A program made the translations under genes and the position numbers. The notes beneath the pieces are model-generated. The model was not told the origin of the DNA. It made no database searches and saw only the letters and a program-made list of their open reading frames with translations. Shown here piece after piece: positions 25,440-33,882 of a stretch of DNA of 64,000 nucleotides. Numbering within the stretch: position 1 is the first letter of the stretch; each line of letters begins with the position of its first letter. The DNA comes from Rhodospirillales bacterium (GTDB lineage Bacteria > Pseudomonadota > Alphaproteobacteria > ATCC43930 > CGMCC-115725). The stretch spans positions 1 to 64,000 of the forward strand of contig JAQGIC010000008.1 in assembly GCA_028288725.1 (NCBI GenBank). Direction: 5' to 3'.

Positions 25440-25910
25440 TCAGTAATGGACCTTGTCCATCGTCTCTTCCCAGGTGGTGAAGGCGGCGATCGCCTCCTCG
25501 TGCAGCAACTGATCAATGGGGATGCTGCGCTGGTCGAGCGGGAGCGGGATTTCGTCATAGAGAAACGCATCGTCGAAGCCGACCCGGGCCGCGTCCGTCC
25601 GGCCGTTGCCGTAATGGATCCGATCGAGCCTGGCCCAATAGATCGCGGCCAGACACATCGGGCAGGGCTCGCAGCTGGTGTAGATCTCGCAGCCGGCCAG
25701 GCTGAAATCATGCAGCGCCGCGCACGCGTTTCGGATCGCGACGATCTCGGCATGGGCGGTGGGGTCATGCGACGCGGTCACCCGGTTGGCACCCTCGGCG
25801 ATGATGCGCCCGTCCTTGACGATGACCGCGCCGAACGGACCACCGGCTCCGGATTGCGCCTGCTCGACCGATAGGGCGATGGCCCGGCGCATGAAAATTT
25901 CGGCACTCAC
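25440..25910 (-). CDS. guaD: guanine deaminase (CMP/dCMP deaminase-fold)
   Basis: Converts guanine to xanthine. The 156 aa length equals the small Bacillus-type GuaD. The zinc site is complete: HAEIVAIRN with the catalytic Glu, and PCPMCLAAIYW with the two cysteines. The C-terminal tail (TWEETMDKVHY) is also GuaD-like. The start is a GTG (GTG AGT GCC) overlapping the xdhC stop by four bases. Placement behind xdhABC feeds its product straight into xanthine oxidation. Another purine deaminase specificity is possible but less likely. Confidence 0.9.
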   Translation of the reverse strand: MSAEIFMRRAIALSVEQAQSGAGGPFGAVIVKDGRIIAEGANRVTASHDPTAHAEIVAIRNACAALHDFSLAGCEIYTSCEPCPMCLAAIYWARLDRIHYGNGRTDAARVGFDDAFLYDEIPLPLDQRSIPIDQLLHEEAIAAFTTWEETMDKVHY

Positions 25911-26731
25911 GAGAATATTCCCCCCTTCGACGCCGCCGGGGCGTCGGTTTCGATCGGTTTGACCCGGACGGACTGGTCGATCTGCAGAATTTGCGCCGCG
26001 ACCGCGATCGCGATTTCGGCGGGATGCTTGCCGCCGGCACCGGCGATGCCGATCGGGCAGACCAGCCGCCGGATCGCGTCCGGCCCATGGCCGCGCAGAC
26101 CCAGCCGCTTGACGAAGCGGGCCCGTTTGGTCAGCGAGCCGATCAGCCCGACCGCGGCGAAATCGACCCGGCGCAGCGCCGCGTCGACCAGATCCAGGTC
26201 GAGCTGGTGACTGTGGGTCATGACCAGCACCTGGCAGCCGCCCGGCAACGTGTCGATCTCATGCACCGGCAAACCCGAGACCCGGACCTCGACATTGGAT
26301 GGGACCGTCGCCGGGAATTCGTCGGATCGGGGATCGATCCAGATCACCCGGGCCGGCAGGGTGCCCAGCACATGGGCCAGCGCGCGGCCGACATGGCCGG
26401 CGCCGAACAGCGCGATTTCCAGGCCCGGCGGCAGGATCGGTTCGAACAGCAGGCTGGCCGCCCCGCCGCAGCATTGGCCCAGCGCCGGCCCGAGCGGAAA
26501 CTCCCGCAGGGTCGGGCCGGCAGCGGGATCCGCCAGCAACGCGCGCGCGATCTCCAGCGCGCGGAACTCCAGATGGCCGCCGCCGATCGTGCCGTGGAGC
26601 CGGTCCAGGGTGACGACCATCTTGCAACCGGCGTCGCGCGGGGTCGATCCGGTCGCCGTCACGACGGTGACCAGCACGGCCGCCTCGCGCCGGGCCTTGA
26701 GGCGGGCGAGCGCTTCGATCCAGTCGCTCAT
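25907..26731 (-). CDS. xdhC: xanthine dehydrogenase accessory protein XdhC
   Basis: XdhC binds the molybdenum cofactor, protects its sulfurated form and hands it to XdhB. The 274 aa protein has the XdhC/CoxI N-terminal domain (TVVTATGSTPRDAGCKM, GTIGGGHLEF, GQCCGGAASL). A C-terminal Rossmann domain follows (FGAGHVGRALA, THSHQLDLDL, GLIGS). The track ORF begins far upstream inside xdhB. The ATG of MSDWIEAL overlaps the xdhB stop by four bases and fits the family start. Confidence 0.95.
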   Translation of the reverse strand: MSDWIEALARLKARREAAVLVTVVTATGSTPRDAGCKMVVTLDRLHGTIGGGHLEFRALEIARALLADPAAGPTLREFPLGPALGQCCGGAASLLFEPILPPGLEIALFGAGHVGRALAHVLGTLPARVIWIDPRSDEFPATVPSNVEVRVSGLPVHEIDTLPGGCQVLVMTHSHQLDLDLVDAALRRVDFAAVGLIGSLTKRARFVKRLGLRGHGPDAIRRLVCPIGIAGAGGKHPAEIAIAVAAQILQIDQSVRVKPIETDAPAASKGGIFS

Positions 26732-29025
26732 CGATTGGCCTCGATCGCCAGCAGCACCCGCTCCGGCGTCGCCGGTGCGTCGAACCGGACCGGTCCGGCG
26801 GCGGCCGCGACCGCATCCTTCAGGGCGTGGAACACCGAAATGCCGAGCATCAGCGGTGGCTCGCCGACCGCCTTGGAGCGATAGATCGCGTCCTCGCGAT
26901 TGTCGCCCCGATAGAGCGCCACGCGGAAATCCCGCGGCACGTCGGACGCGGTCGGGATCTTGTAGGTCGAGGGGGCATGGGTCGTCAGCCGCCCGGCCGC
27001 GTCCCAGGCCAGCTCCTCGGTCGTGAGCCAGCCCATGCCCTGGACGAAGCCGCCTTCGACCTGGCCCAGATCGATCGCCGGGTTCAGCGAGCGGCCGCAA
27101 TCATGCAGGATATCGACCCGCAGTATCTTGGTTTCGCCGGTCAGCACATCGATCGCGACCTCGCTGACCGAGGCGCCATAGGCGAAATAGAAAAACGGCC
27201 GGCCCTGGTGGGTCGCCTCGTTCCAATCGAGCCGCGGCGTGGTGTAGAAGCCGGTCGCCGACAGCTGGATGCGCGCGAAATAGGCCGCCTTGACCAGATC
27301 GGGGAACGCGATCACCTGGCCGCCGCCGCTGACCTGCCCGTCGCGGAAGGTGATCGCATCGGCCGGCACGCCGAACCGGGCCGCGGCCAGGTCCGCCAGC
27401 CGCTCGCGGATCGTCCGCGCCGCCGCCTGGGCCGCCTTGCCGTTGAGATCGGCGCCGGACGAGGCCGCGGTCGGCGAGGTATTGGGCACCTTCGCCGTGC
27501 TGGTCGCCGTAAGCTTGACCCGATCCAGCGCCACGCCCAGTTCCTCGGCCACGACCTGGGCGACCTTGACGAACAGGCCCTGGCCCATCTCGGTCCCGCC
27601 ATGATTCAGCTGGATGCTGCCGTCGGTATAGACATGGACCAGCGCACCGGCCTGGTTCAGATGCTTCGCCGTAAACGAGATGCCGAACTTGACCGGCGTC
27701 AGCGCCAGGCCTTTCTTCAGCCAGGGGCTGGTCCGGTTGAATTCATCGACCGCGGCCCGCCGGGCGGCATAATCGGAACTCGCCTCCAGTTCGGCGACCA
27801 ACGCCGGGATGATGTTGTCCTCGACCGTCATGCCATAGGGCGTGACGTTGCGCTCGGTCGTCCCGTAGAAATTGGCCTTGCGCACCTCGAGCGGATCCAG
27901 CCCCAGATCGCGCGCGATCTCGTCCATCACATATTCGATCGCCATCATGCCCTGGGGTCCGCCGAAGCCGCGGAACGCGGTGTTCGACACCGTATGGGTC
28001 TTGCAGCGGTGCGAGACGATCGTGACGTTTTGCAGGAAGTAGCAATTGTCGGCATGGAACATGGCGCGGTCGTTGATCGAGGCCGACAGGTCCGGCGACA
28101 TGCCGCAGCGCGAGGCCAACATGAATTCCACGCCCGCGATCCGGCCGTCCGCGCCGAAACCCACGTCGTAATCGATCAGGAAATCGTGCCGCTTGCCGGT
28201 CAGGATCATGTCGTCGTCGCGGTCGAGGCGGAGCTTGACCGGCCGGCCGGTCCGCCGCGCCAGCAGCGCCGCGACGCAGGCGACGATGGCCGCCTGGGTC
28301 TCCTTGCCGCCGAAGCCTCCCCCCATGCGCCGGACCTCGGTCACGACCGCATGGTCGGGCAATCCCAGCACCTTGGCGACCAGGTGCTGCACCTCGGTCG
28401 GGTGCTGGGTCGAGCTATGGATCAGCATGTCGCCATCCTCGCCCGGCACGGCCATGGCGACCTGGCCCTCCAGGTAGAAATGATCCTGGCCGCCGACGCC
28501 GAAGCGCCCCTTCAGGCGACGGGATGCCCCGGCCAGCGCCGCCGCCGCATCGCCGCGCCGCAGGATCCTGGTCGGCAGGATATAGCTTTCGTCGGCCAGC
28601 GCCTGCTCGATCGTCAGCACCGCCGGCAGATCCTGATACTCGACCCGGGCCAGCCGGGCCGCCCGCCGCGCCGCGCCGACGCAGTCGGCTGCGACGGCGA
28701 AGATCGACTGGCCGTGATATTCGACCAGCCCGTCGGCGAACACCGGATCGCCCGGCAGCACCGGCCCGATATCGTTGCTGGCGGTCAGATCCCGCGCCGC
28801 CAGCACCGCGACCACGCCCGGCGCCGCCGCGACCGCCGCCAGATCGAGCGACAGGATGCGGGCATGCGCGCGGCTGCTCCAGCCGATCGCGGCATGGAGC
28901 AGATCGCGCGGCTCGGGGATATCGTCGACATAGAGCGCCGCCCCGCGCACATGCTTGTCGGCACTGTCATGGGCGATCGCGCGATGCACGGTTTCGGGGA
29001 TTGCCGGCTCCGGCAGGGCGTTCAT
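26728..29025 (-). CDS. xdhB: xanthine dehydrogenase molybdopterin-binding subunit
   Basis: The 765 aa catalytic subunit oxidises hypoxanthine and xanthine to urate at the sulfurated molybdenum centre. Key motifs are RRMGGGFGGKE (about residue 235), the AFRGFGGPQG arginine loop that binds purine, GGTEMGQGL, and SKAVGEPPLMLG with the catalytic Glu near the C-terminus. The track shows a 1203 aa ORF that starts out of frame in xdhA. The real start is the ATG of MNALPEP, overlapping the xdhA stop by four bases. Confidence 0.96.
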   Translation of the reverse strand: MNALPEPAIPETVHRAIAHDSADKHVRGAALYVDDIPEPRDLLHAAIGWSSRAHARILSLDLAAVAAAPGVVAVLAARDLTASNDIGPVLPGDPVFADGLVEYHGQSIFAVAADCVGAARRAARLARVEYQDLPAVLTIEQALADESYILPTRILRRGDAAAALAGASRRLKGRFGVGGQDHFYLEGQVAMAVPGEDGDMLIHSSTQHPTEVQHLVAKVLGLPDHAVVTEVRRMGGGFGGKETQAAIVACVAALLARRTGRPVKLRLDRDDDMILTGKRHDFLIDYDVGFGADGRIAGVEFMLASRCGMSPDLSASINDRAMFHADNCYFLQNVTIVSHRCKTHTVSNTAFRGFGGPQGMMAIEYVMDEIARDLGLDPLEVRKANFYGTTERNVTPYGMTVEDNIIPALVAELEASSDYAARRAAVDEFNRTSPWLKKGLALTPVKFGISFTAKHLNQAGALVHVYTDGSIQLNHGGTEMGQGLFVKVAQVVAEELGVALDRVKLTATSTAKVPNTSPTAASSGADLNGKAAQAAARTIRERLADLAAARFGVPADAITFRDGQVSGGGQVIAFPDLVKAAYFARIQLSATGFYTTPRLDWNEATHQGRPFFYFAYGASVSEVAIDVLTGETKILRVDILHDCGRSLNPAIDLGQVEGGFVQGMGWLTTEELAWDAAGRLTTHAPSTYKIPTASDVPRDFRVALYRGDNREDAIYRSKAVGEPPLMLGISVFHALKDAVAAAAGPVRFDAPATPERVLLAIEANR

Positions 29026-30473
29026 GGTTGCGCCTCGGCCAGGGCCAGCACACCGACCGGACCCGCCCCGCTCGTCTCGATCTGGAACTTGCGGACCAGG
29101 TTGGCGGCGACGCGCGCGCGATAGTCCGCACTGGCCCGCATGTCCGACAGCGGTGCGAAATCCTGGGTCAGCAGCGGCAGCGCCGCCAGGACCGCAGCCT
29201 GCGTCCAGGGCTGGCCGATCAACGCCTGCTCGCAGGCCCGCGCGCGCGCCGGAATCCCGGCCATGCCGCCGAACGCCAGCCGGAGGTCGACAACCCGGTC
29301 GGCGCGGATCGTCACCGCGAAGCCGGCGCACACGGCCGAGATATCCTGGTCGAAGCGCTTGGCGATCTTGTAGGTGCGGAACCGTGTGTCGGCGGCGGCC
29401 ATCGGCACCCGGATGCGCGCCACGAACTCGCCCGGCGCGAGCGCGGTCTTGCGATAGGCCAGGAAGTAGTCTTCCAGCGGCAGCGTGCGCTCGACCGGCC
29501 CCCGGCGCAGCACGAGGCTGGCGCCCAATGCGATGAGCGCCGGCAGGCTGTCCCCGATCGGCGAGCCATTGGCGATATTGCCGCCGATCGTACCGGCATT
29601 GCGGATCTGGACGGAGCCCAGGCGGCGCAGCAGCCCGTCGATCTCGGGATGGTATTTTGCCAGCACCGGCATGGCGTCGGTGTAGGTGACGCCGGCGCCG
29701 ATCTCGATCCGATCGGTCCCGACGGCCAGGTCGGCCAGACCGGCGACCCGGCCCAGATAGATCACTGTCGGCAGCCGGCGCTGCTGCTTGGTCACCCACA
29801 GGCCGACATCGGTGCCGCCGGCGAGCAGGACCGCATCCGGATGGGCCAGCACCAGGTGGGCCAACTCGTCGAGGCCGGTCGGCGCGAGGAACCGGCGGCC
29901 GTTTTGCTCGATCGCCAGCATTTCGGTCGGCCGGATCGCCCGGAGCTGTTCCGCGGTCGCGACCCGCCGGCTCTCGCTGCGGTCGCTCGCGGCGCAGGCC
30001 CGCTCGGCCGCGGCCACGATCGGGCGATAACCGGTGCAGCGACAGAGATTGCCGGCGAGCGCCTGCTCGATCCCGGACCGGGTCGGCGCATCGCCCTCGC
30101 GCCACACCGCGTAGAGCGACATGACGAAGCCGGGGGTGCAGAAGCCGCATTGCGACCCATGGCACTCGACCAGGGCCTGCTGGACCGGATGGGCCGGGGC
30201 CTCCGGCTTGGCCAGACTTTCGACCGTGACCAGTTCCTTGCCGTCGATCGCGCCCAGGAACAGGATGCAGGCATTGACGGCGCGATGGCGCACCGCCCCG
30301 TCGACCAGCTCGCCCAGCGCCACGGTGCAGGCGCCGCAATCGCCCTCGGCGCAGCCCTCCTTCGTGCCGCAGCGCCCCTCGGTCTCGCGCAGATATTCCA
30401 GCACGGTCCGGGTCGGGTCGAACCTTTCGACCGTCCGGACCTCGCCATCGATGACGAAGCGAATGCGGTCCAT
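29022..30473 (-). CDS. xdhA: xanthine dehydrogenase FeS/FAD subunit
   Basis: The 483 aa small subunit passes electrons from the Mo centre to FAD and NAD. The plant-type [2Fe-2S] cluster is CGTKEGCAEGDCGAC (about residues 35-49). The second cluster uses CGFCTPG and NLCRCTGY. The FAD domain starts near residue 190 with LLAGGTDVGLWV and RNAGTIGGNIANGSP. The start overlaps the uraH stop by one base (TGATG). Together with XdhB and XdhC it is the bacterial XDH of the R. capsulatus type. Confidence 0.96.
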   Translation of the reverse strand: MDRIRFVIDGEVRTVERFDPTRTVLEYLRETEGRCGTKEGCAEGDCGACTVALGELVDGAVRHRAVNACILFLGAIDGKELVTVESLAKPEAPAHPVQQALVECHGSQCGFCTPGFVMSLYAVWREGDAPTRSGIEQALAGNLCRCTGYRPIVAAAERACAASDRSESRRVATAEQLRAIRPTEMLAIEQNGRRFLAPTGLDELAHLVLAHPDAVLLAGGTDVGLWVTKQQRRLPTVIYLGRVAGLADLAVGTDRIEIGAGVTYTDAMPVLAKYHPEIDGLLRRLGSVQIRNAGTIGGNIANGSPIGDSLPALIALGASLVLRRGPVERTLPLEDYFLAYRKTALAPGEFVARIRVPMAAADTRFRTYKIAKRFDQDISAVCAGFAVTIRADRVVDLRLAFGGMAGIPARARACEQALIGQPWTQAAVLAALPLLTQDFAPLSDMRASADYRARVAANLVRKFQIETSGAGPVGVLALAEAQP

Positions 30474-30820
30474 CAGCTGCCCCGGTAGGTCGTGTAGCCG
30501 TAGCGCGCCAGGATCAGCGGCACGTGATAATTCTGCGTCGGATCGCCGACGCGGAAGCGGATCGGGATCTGGTCGAAGAACAGATCGGCCGCCGGCACGC
30601 CGGTGGTCTGCAGATAGGCGCCGGCCTCGAACCGGATTTCGTAGAGCCCGGGCTGGAGCGCCTCGCCGGACAGCAGCGGGCCCGCGCCACGGCCGTCCGG
30701 TCCGGTCTTGCCGGCCGCGAGCGGCTCACCGTCCCCGACCCGGTACAGCGCATAGGCCAGGCCCTCGGCCGGCAGGCCCAGGCTGGTATCGAGCACATGG
30801 ATCGACAGACGGCCGCTCAT
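30473..30820 (-). CDS. uraH: 5-hydroxyisourate hydrolase
   Basis: Hydrolyses 5-hydroxyisourate to OHCU in the urate pathway. The 115 aa transthyretin-like protein has LSIHVLDTSLGLPA at the start (with the active-site His), the QNYHVPLI strand and the C-terminal YRGS tetrapeptide diagnostic of HIUases as opposed to transthyretin. It overlaps uraD by four bases. A cleavable signal is absent, so it acts in the cytoplasm. Confidence 0.96.
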   Translation of the reverse strand: MSGRLSIHVLDTSLGLPAEGLAYALYRVGDGEPLAAGKTGPDGRGAGPLLSGEALQPGLYEIRFEAGAYLQTTGVPAADLFFDQIPIRFRVGDPTQNYHVPLILARYGYTTYRGS

Positions 30821-31314
30821 GATGCCAATGCCTCCAGCCGGAACCGGGCGATCCTGGCGACCTCGGCCAAGGCCGTGGCCAGTTCGGTCGCCCGGTCGTG
30901 CCCCGCGCGCGTCTCCAGCGCGTCGAGGATCGCGCGCCGGTCGCGCTGGGCCTTGACCGCGATGATGAAGGGAAAGCCGAACCGCGCGCGATAGATCTCG
31001 TTCGCCCGGTCGAACCGCGCGATCTCGTCCGCGTCGAGCCGATCCAATCCGAGGCTGGCCTGTTCGCCGGCCGAGGCCTGGGTGAGACCGCCCGCGCGCG
31101 CAAGCTTGCCGGCCAGTTCCGGATGGGCCTGCAACAGCGCCAATTGCCGGTCGGGACCCGCCGCCATCACGACCGCGACCATGGCCGCGTGCAGCCGGTC
31201 GAGCGTGCCGAACGGCCGAGCGTCCGCGACCGCTTCTGCAACCCAGGGCGAATGTTCGAAGATGCCGCCGAGCGTGGCGACGAAATCCTCAGGCGATAGA
31301 AGATCGAGCTTCAT
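30817..31314 (-). CDS. uraD: OHCU decarboxylase
   Basis: Converts 2-oxo-4-hydroxy-4-carboxy-5-ureidoimidazoline to S-allantoin. The 165 aa helical protein shows FEHSPWVAE (near residue 20), LLQAHPELAGKLA with the catalytic His, and the RFGFPFIIAVK signature. The track ORF begins upstream in the puuE shadow. The ATG of MKLDLLSPEDF overlaps the puuE stop by four bases. Confidence 0.95.
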   Translation of the reverse strand: MKLDLLSPEDFVATLGGIFEHSPWVAEAVADARPFGTLDRLHAAMVAVVMAAGPDRQLALLQAHPELAGKLARAGGLTQASAGEQASLGLDRLDADEIARFDRANEIYRARFGFPFIIAVKAQRDRRAILDALETRAGHDRATELATALAEVARIARFRLEALAS

Positions 31315-32222
31315 CGGACCGCCCTCGCGCACGGATGCTCGGCGATCCAGTGCCGGGCGATATCGACGCGCCGGCAGACCCAGACATCCTGGTGCGCCCG
31401 GACATGGTGCAGGAAGCGGCGCAGACCCTGGGCCCGACCCGGCCGGCCGATCAGCCGGCAATGCAACCCGACCGACATCATCCGGCCGCCCTCGGCATAA
31501 AGCGCGTCGAACGCGTCCCGGGCGTAGATGAAAAAATCGTCGCCCTGGTTGAAGCCCTGGGCCGTGCCGAATTTCATGTCGTTGACGTCGAGCGTATAGG
31601 GCACGACCAGATGCGGCCTGCCGGCCTCGGTCACCCAATAGGGCAGGTCGTCGTTATAGGCGTCGGCATCATAGAGAAAGCCGCCATGCTCGGCGACCAG
31701 CCGGCGGGTATTGGGGCTGAGCCGGCCGGTGTACCAGCCCTGGGGCGCCGCACCGGTCAGGCGAGTCAGCACCTCCACAGCGCGGCGGATCTGTTCGCGC
31801 TCCTCGTCCTCCGGCATGTGCTGATGATCGATCCAGCGCCAGCCATGGCTGGCGATCTCGTGGCCCGCGGCCAGGATCGCGGCGCAAGCATCCGGATGGC
31901 GCTCCAGCGCCATGGCGACCGCGAACACGGTCACCGGCATGTCGAACTCCTTGAACAGCCGCATCAGCCGCCAGAAGCCGGCGCGGCTGCCGTATTCATA
32001 GATCGATTCGACCTGCAGGTTGCGGGCTCCCTGGATCGCCGGCGCGCCGACGACCTCCTGCAGATAGGTCTCGGCATGGGCGTCGCCATGCAGAATCGAT
32101 GCTTCGCCGCCCTCCTCGTAATTCATCACGATCTGCACAGCCAGCCGCGCGCCGTCCGGCCAGCGCGGATCCGGCGGATGGGCGCCATAGCCGATCAGGT
32201 CGCGTGGATAGTCGCCGCTCAT
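31311..32222 (-). CDS. puuE: polysaccharide-deacetylase-type allantoinase
   Basis: PuuE opens the hydantoin ring of allantoin to allantoate and is unrelated to metal-dependent DAL1-type allantoinases. The 303 aa protein has the diagnostic start MSGDYPRDLIGYG, then VMNYEEGGE, GHEIASHGWRW (NodB-like fold) and the late GRMMSVGLHCRL. The track start at 32249 adds nine residues not found in the family. It is the first gene of the purine operon. About 45 bases upstream is a degenerate copy (TTGCCGTTTGGGCAG) of the palindrome found at the sigma-54 promoters, but I see no -24/-12 element there. Confidence 0.93.
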   Translation of the reverse strand: MSGDYPRDLIGYGAHPPDPRWPDGARLAVQIVMNYEEGGEASILHGDAHAETYLQEVVGAPAIQGARNLQVESIYEYGSRAGFWRLMRLFKEFDMPVTVFAVAMALERHPDACAAILAAGHEIASHGWRWIDHQHMPEDEEREQIRRAVEVLTRLTGAAPQGWYTGRLSPNTRRLVAEHGGFLYDADAYNDDLPYWVTEAGRPHLVVPYTLDVNDMKFGTAQGFNQGDDFFIYARDAFDALYAEGGRMMSVGLHCRLIGRPGRAQGLRRFLHHVRAHQDVWVCRRVDIARHWIAEHPCARAVR

Positions 32223-32456
32223 GGGGTCGCGTGCCGCATAAAGTCCCATCCATCAGATCTGCCTATCGGATCAGCGTCGGTCCGGACTGCCCAAACGGCA
32301 AGCACCATTTGGCGAGCGGCCCGAGCGCGTTTCGGCATCGATGGATAGGATACTGCCATCGAATAGAGATCGGATAGGATGAGCCAATGCACCGCCGGCT
32401 TCACATCCAGGAGCTTCGGTGCCATTTTATATGCTTCACGCCATGGGATGGGCGAC

Positions 32457-32666
32457 ATGACGACGATCGACTTCAGCCACCTGTCACCGGAAGAGCGGCT
32501 CGACCTAATCGGCGAGATCTGGGACAGTCTTGAGGCGGAGCATGTGCCGTTGACCCCGGAACAGGCGGCCGAGATCGACCGACGGCTCAAGACGGCCGAC
32601 GCCGACCTGGCGACAAGCGTGCCTTGGGAAACTCTCCGCGCGGAACTTGCCAATCGTTATCGTTAA
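32457..32666 (+). CDS. addiction-module antitoxin (PF09720-like)
   Basis: A 69 aa acidic helical protein. The LSPEERLDLIGEIWDSLE segment followed by LTPEQAAEIDRRL is the signature of the CHP02574 putative addiction module component. The start MTTIDF is chosen; an ATG three codons earlier is also possible. The stop overlaps the toxin start by one base, the usual antitoxin-first order. It lies divergent from puuE in the middle of the purine region. Confidence 0.88.
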   Translation: MTTIDFSHLSPEERLDLIGEIWDSLEAEHVPLTPEQAAEIDRRLKTADADLATSVPWETLRAELANRYR

Positions 32667-32947
32667 TGCTGCCGGTCTTCTTCACCGCGTCAGCCCGTAC
32701 AGAGATTCTGGAAGCGCGCGATTGGTACGAAGCTCAGCAGAGTCATCTGGCACAACAGTTTGACACCGATCTGGAAGCTGTGGTTTTGCGCATCAGCGAA
32801 AACCCGCTCCAATTCCGTATCGTCAGCAACAAGGTCCGCAGAGCATTGTTGCGCCAATTTCCCTACGGCGTGTTCTTCCGGATTTTGACGGATCGCGTCC
32901 ATGTAATTGCTTACCTCCATACACGCCGCGATCCGAGACGGTGGTAG
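32666..32947 (+). CDS. RelE/ParE-family toxin
   Basis: The 93 aa basic protein has the ParE/RelE fold pattern: ARTEILEARDWYE (helix 1), FRIVSNKVRRALLRQFPYGVFFRI (core strands) and HVIAYLHTRRDPRRW (basic end). Translation is coupled to the antitoxin through a TAATG overlap. Whether it targets gyrase or the ribosome cannot be told. Its last seven bases overlap the GTG proposed for the following LysR gene. Confidence 0.88.
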   Translation: MLPVFFTASARTEILEARDWYEAQQSHLAQQFDTDLEAVVLRISENPLQFRIVSNKVRRALLRQFPYGVFFRILTDRVHVIAYLHTRRDPRRW

Positions 32948-33882
32948 CACCCTTCCGCGACAAGCTCGCCCGCGCGCTCTATGGCCCGGCGCTCTATTAT
33001 TTCGCCGCCGTGTGCGAGAGCCTGTCGATCCGCGCCGCCGCACGCCGGCTCAACATTGCGTCCTCCGCCGTCAATCGGCAGATCCTGCAGTTGGAGGAAA
33101 CCATCGGCGGGCCGCTGTTCGAGCGGCAGGGGCGGACGCTGCGGCTGTTGCCGATGGGCGAGATCCTGGCGCGCCACGCCCGCATGACGCTCGGCGATCT
33201 GGACGCGACCGCGGCCGACATGGACGCGGTGCAGGGCCTGCGCCGGGGGCTGGTGCGGGTCGCCTGCGTCGAGAGCATCGCCAGCGACCTGCTGCCGGCG
33301 ATCGTCGCCGAATTCGCCCGGCGCTTTCCACTGATCCATGTCGCCGTCACGGTCGAGAGCTCCAGCGCCGTCACCGGCCTGGTCGCGCGCGGCGAGGTCG
33401 AGATCGGCCTGACCTTCAACCCGCCGAAGCAGACGCAGCTGAGCGTGGCACTGGCGCGCGATCTGCCGATCGGCGCGGTCGTGGCGCGCGACCATCCGCT
33501 GGCCGGGCGGGCGGGCGTGACCGTGGCGGACTGCCTGGATTATCCGCTGGTGCTGCCGACCAAGGGCATGTCGATCCGCGATGCACTGGATGCCGCCTTC
33601 GCCGCGACCGGCCTGGTGCCGCGCAGCTTCGTCGAGGCCAATCTGCTGCGCTTCATGGCGACGCTGGCGCTGCAGGGCCGGTTCGTCGCGTTCCAGACCC
33701 GATTGGGCATCGCCCGGCAATTGGCCGACGGCAGCCTGGTCTTCGTCCCGCTCGCCGATGCCGGCCTGCCGGTCGATCGCCTGGCCGTGGTGACGCGCAC
33801 CGACGCGACGCTCAGGCTGGCGCCGGCGATCTTTTTCGACGTCAGCCGGCAGGTGCTGGCCGAGATGCTGCCGCTGGATTAG
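32941..33882 (+). CDS. LysR-family transcriptional regulator 1
   Basis: The 313 aa protein has an N-terminal winged helix (LSIRAAARRLNIASSAVNRQI, residues about 28-48) and a LysR effector domain (VRVACVESIASDLLP onward). The proposed GTG start overlaps the toxin stop, so read-through from the toxin-antitoxin promoter is possible. It faces adenine deaminase and overlaps it by four bases at the 3' ends. It is a paralogue of the second LysR at 37131 and may control purine salvage or breakdown genes. Confidence 0.9.
   Translation: MVAPFRDKLARALYGPALYYFAAVCESLSIRAAARRLNIASSAVNRQILQLEETIGGPLFERQGRTLRLLPMGEILARHARMTLGDLDATAADMDAVQGLRRGLVRVACVESIASDLLPAIVAEFARRFPLIHVAVTVESSSAVTGLVARGEVEIGLTFNPPKQTQLSVALARDLPIGAVVARDHPLAGRAGVTVADCLDYPLVLPTKGMSIRDALDAAFAATGLVPRSFVEANLLRFMATLALQGRFVAFQTRLGIARQLADGSLVFVPLADAGLPVDRLAVVTRTDATLRLAPAIFFDVSRQVLAEMLPLD

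Noticed and set aside
26827-29124. 765 aa plus-strand ORF opposite xdhB
   Set aside because: Antisense shadow of the unmistakable xanthine dehydrogenase subunit.
32270-32310. Sigma-54 promoter for the puuE operon
   Set aside because: A degenerate TTGCCG-TTT-GGGCAG site is present, but no GG-N10-GC element with acceptable flanks was found on the minus strand before puuE.
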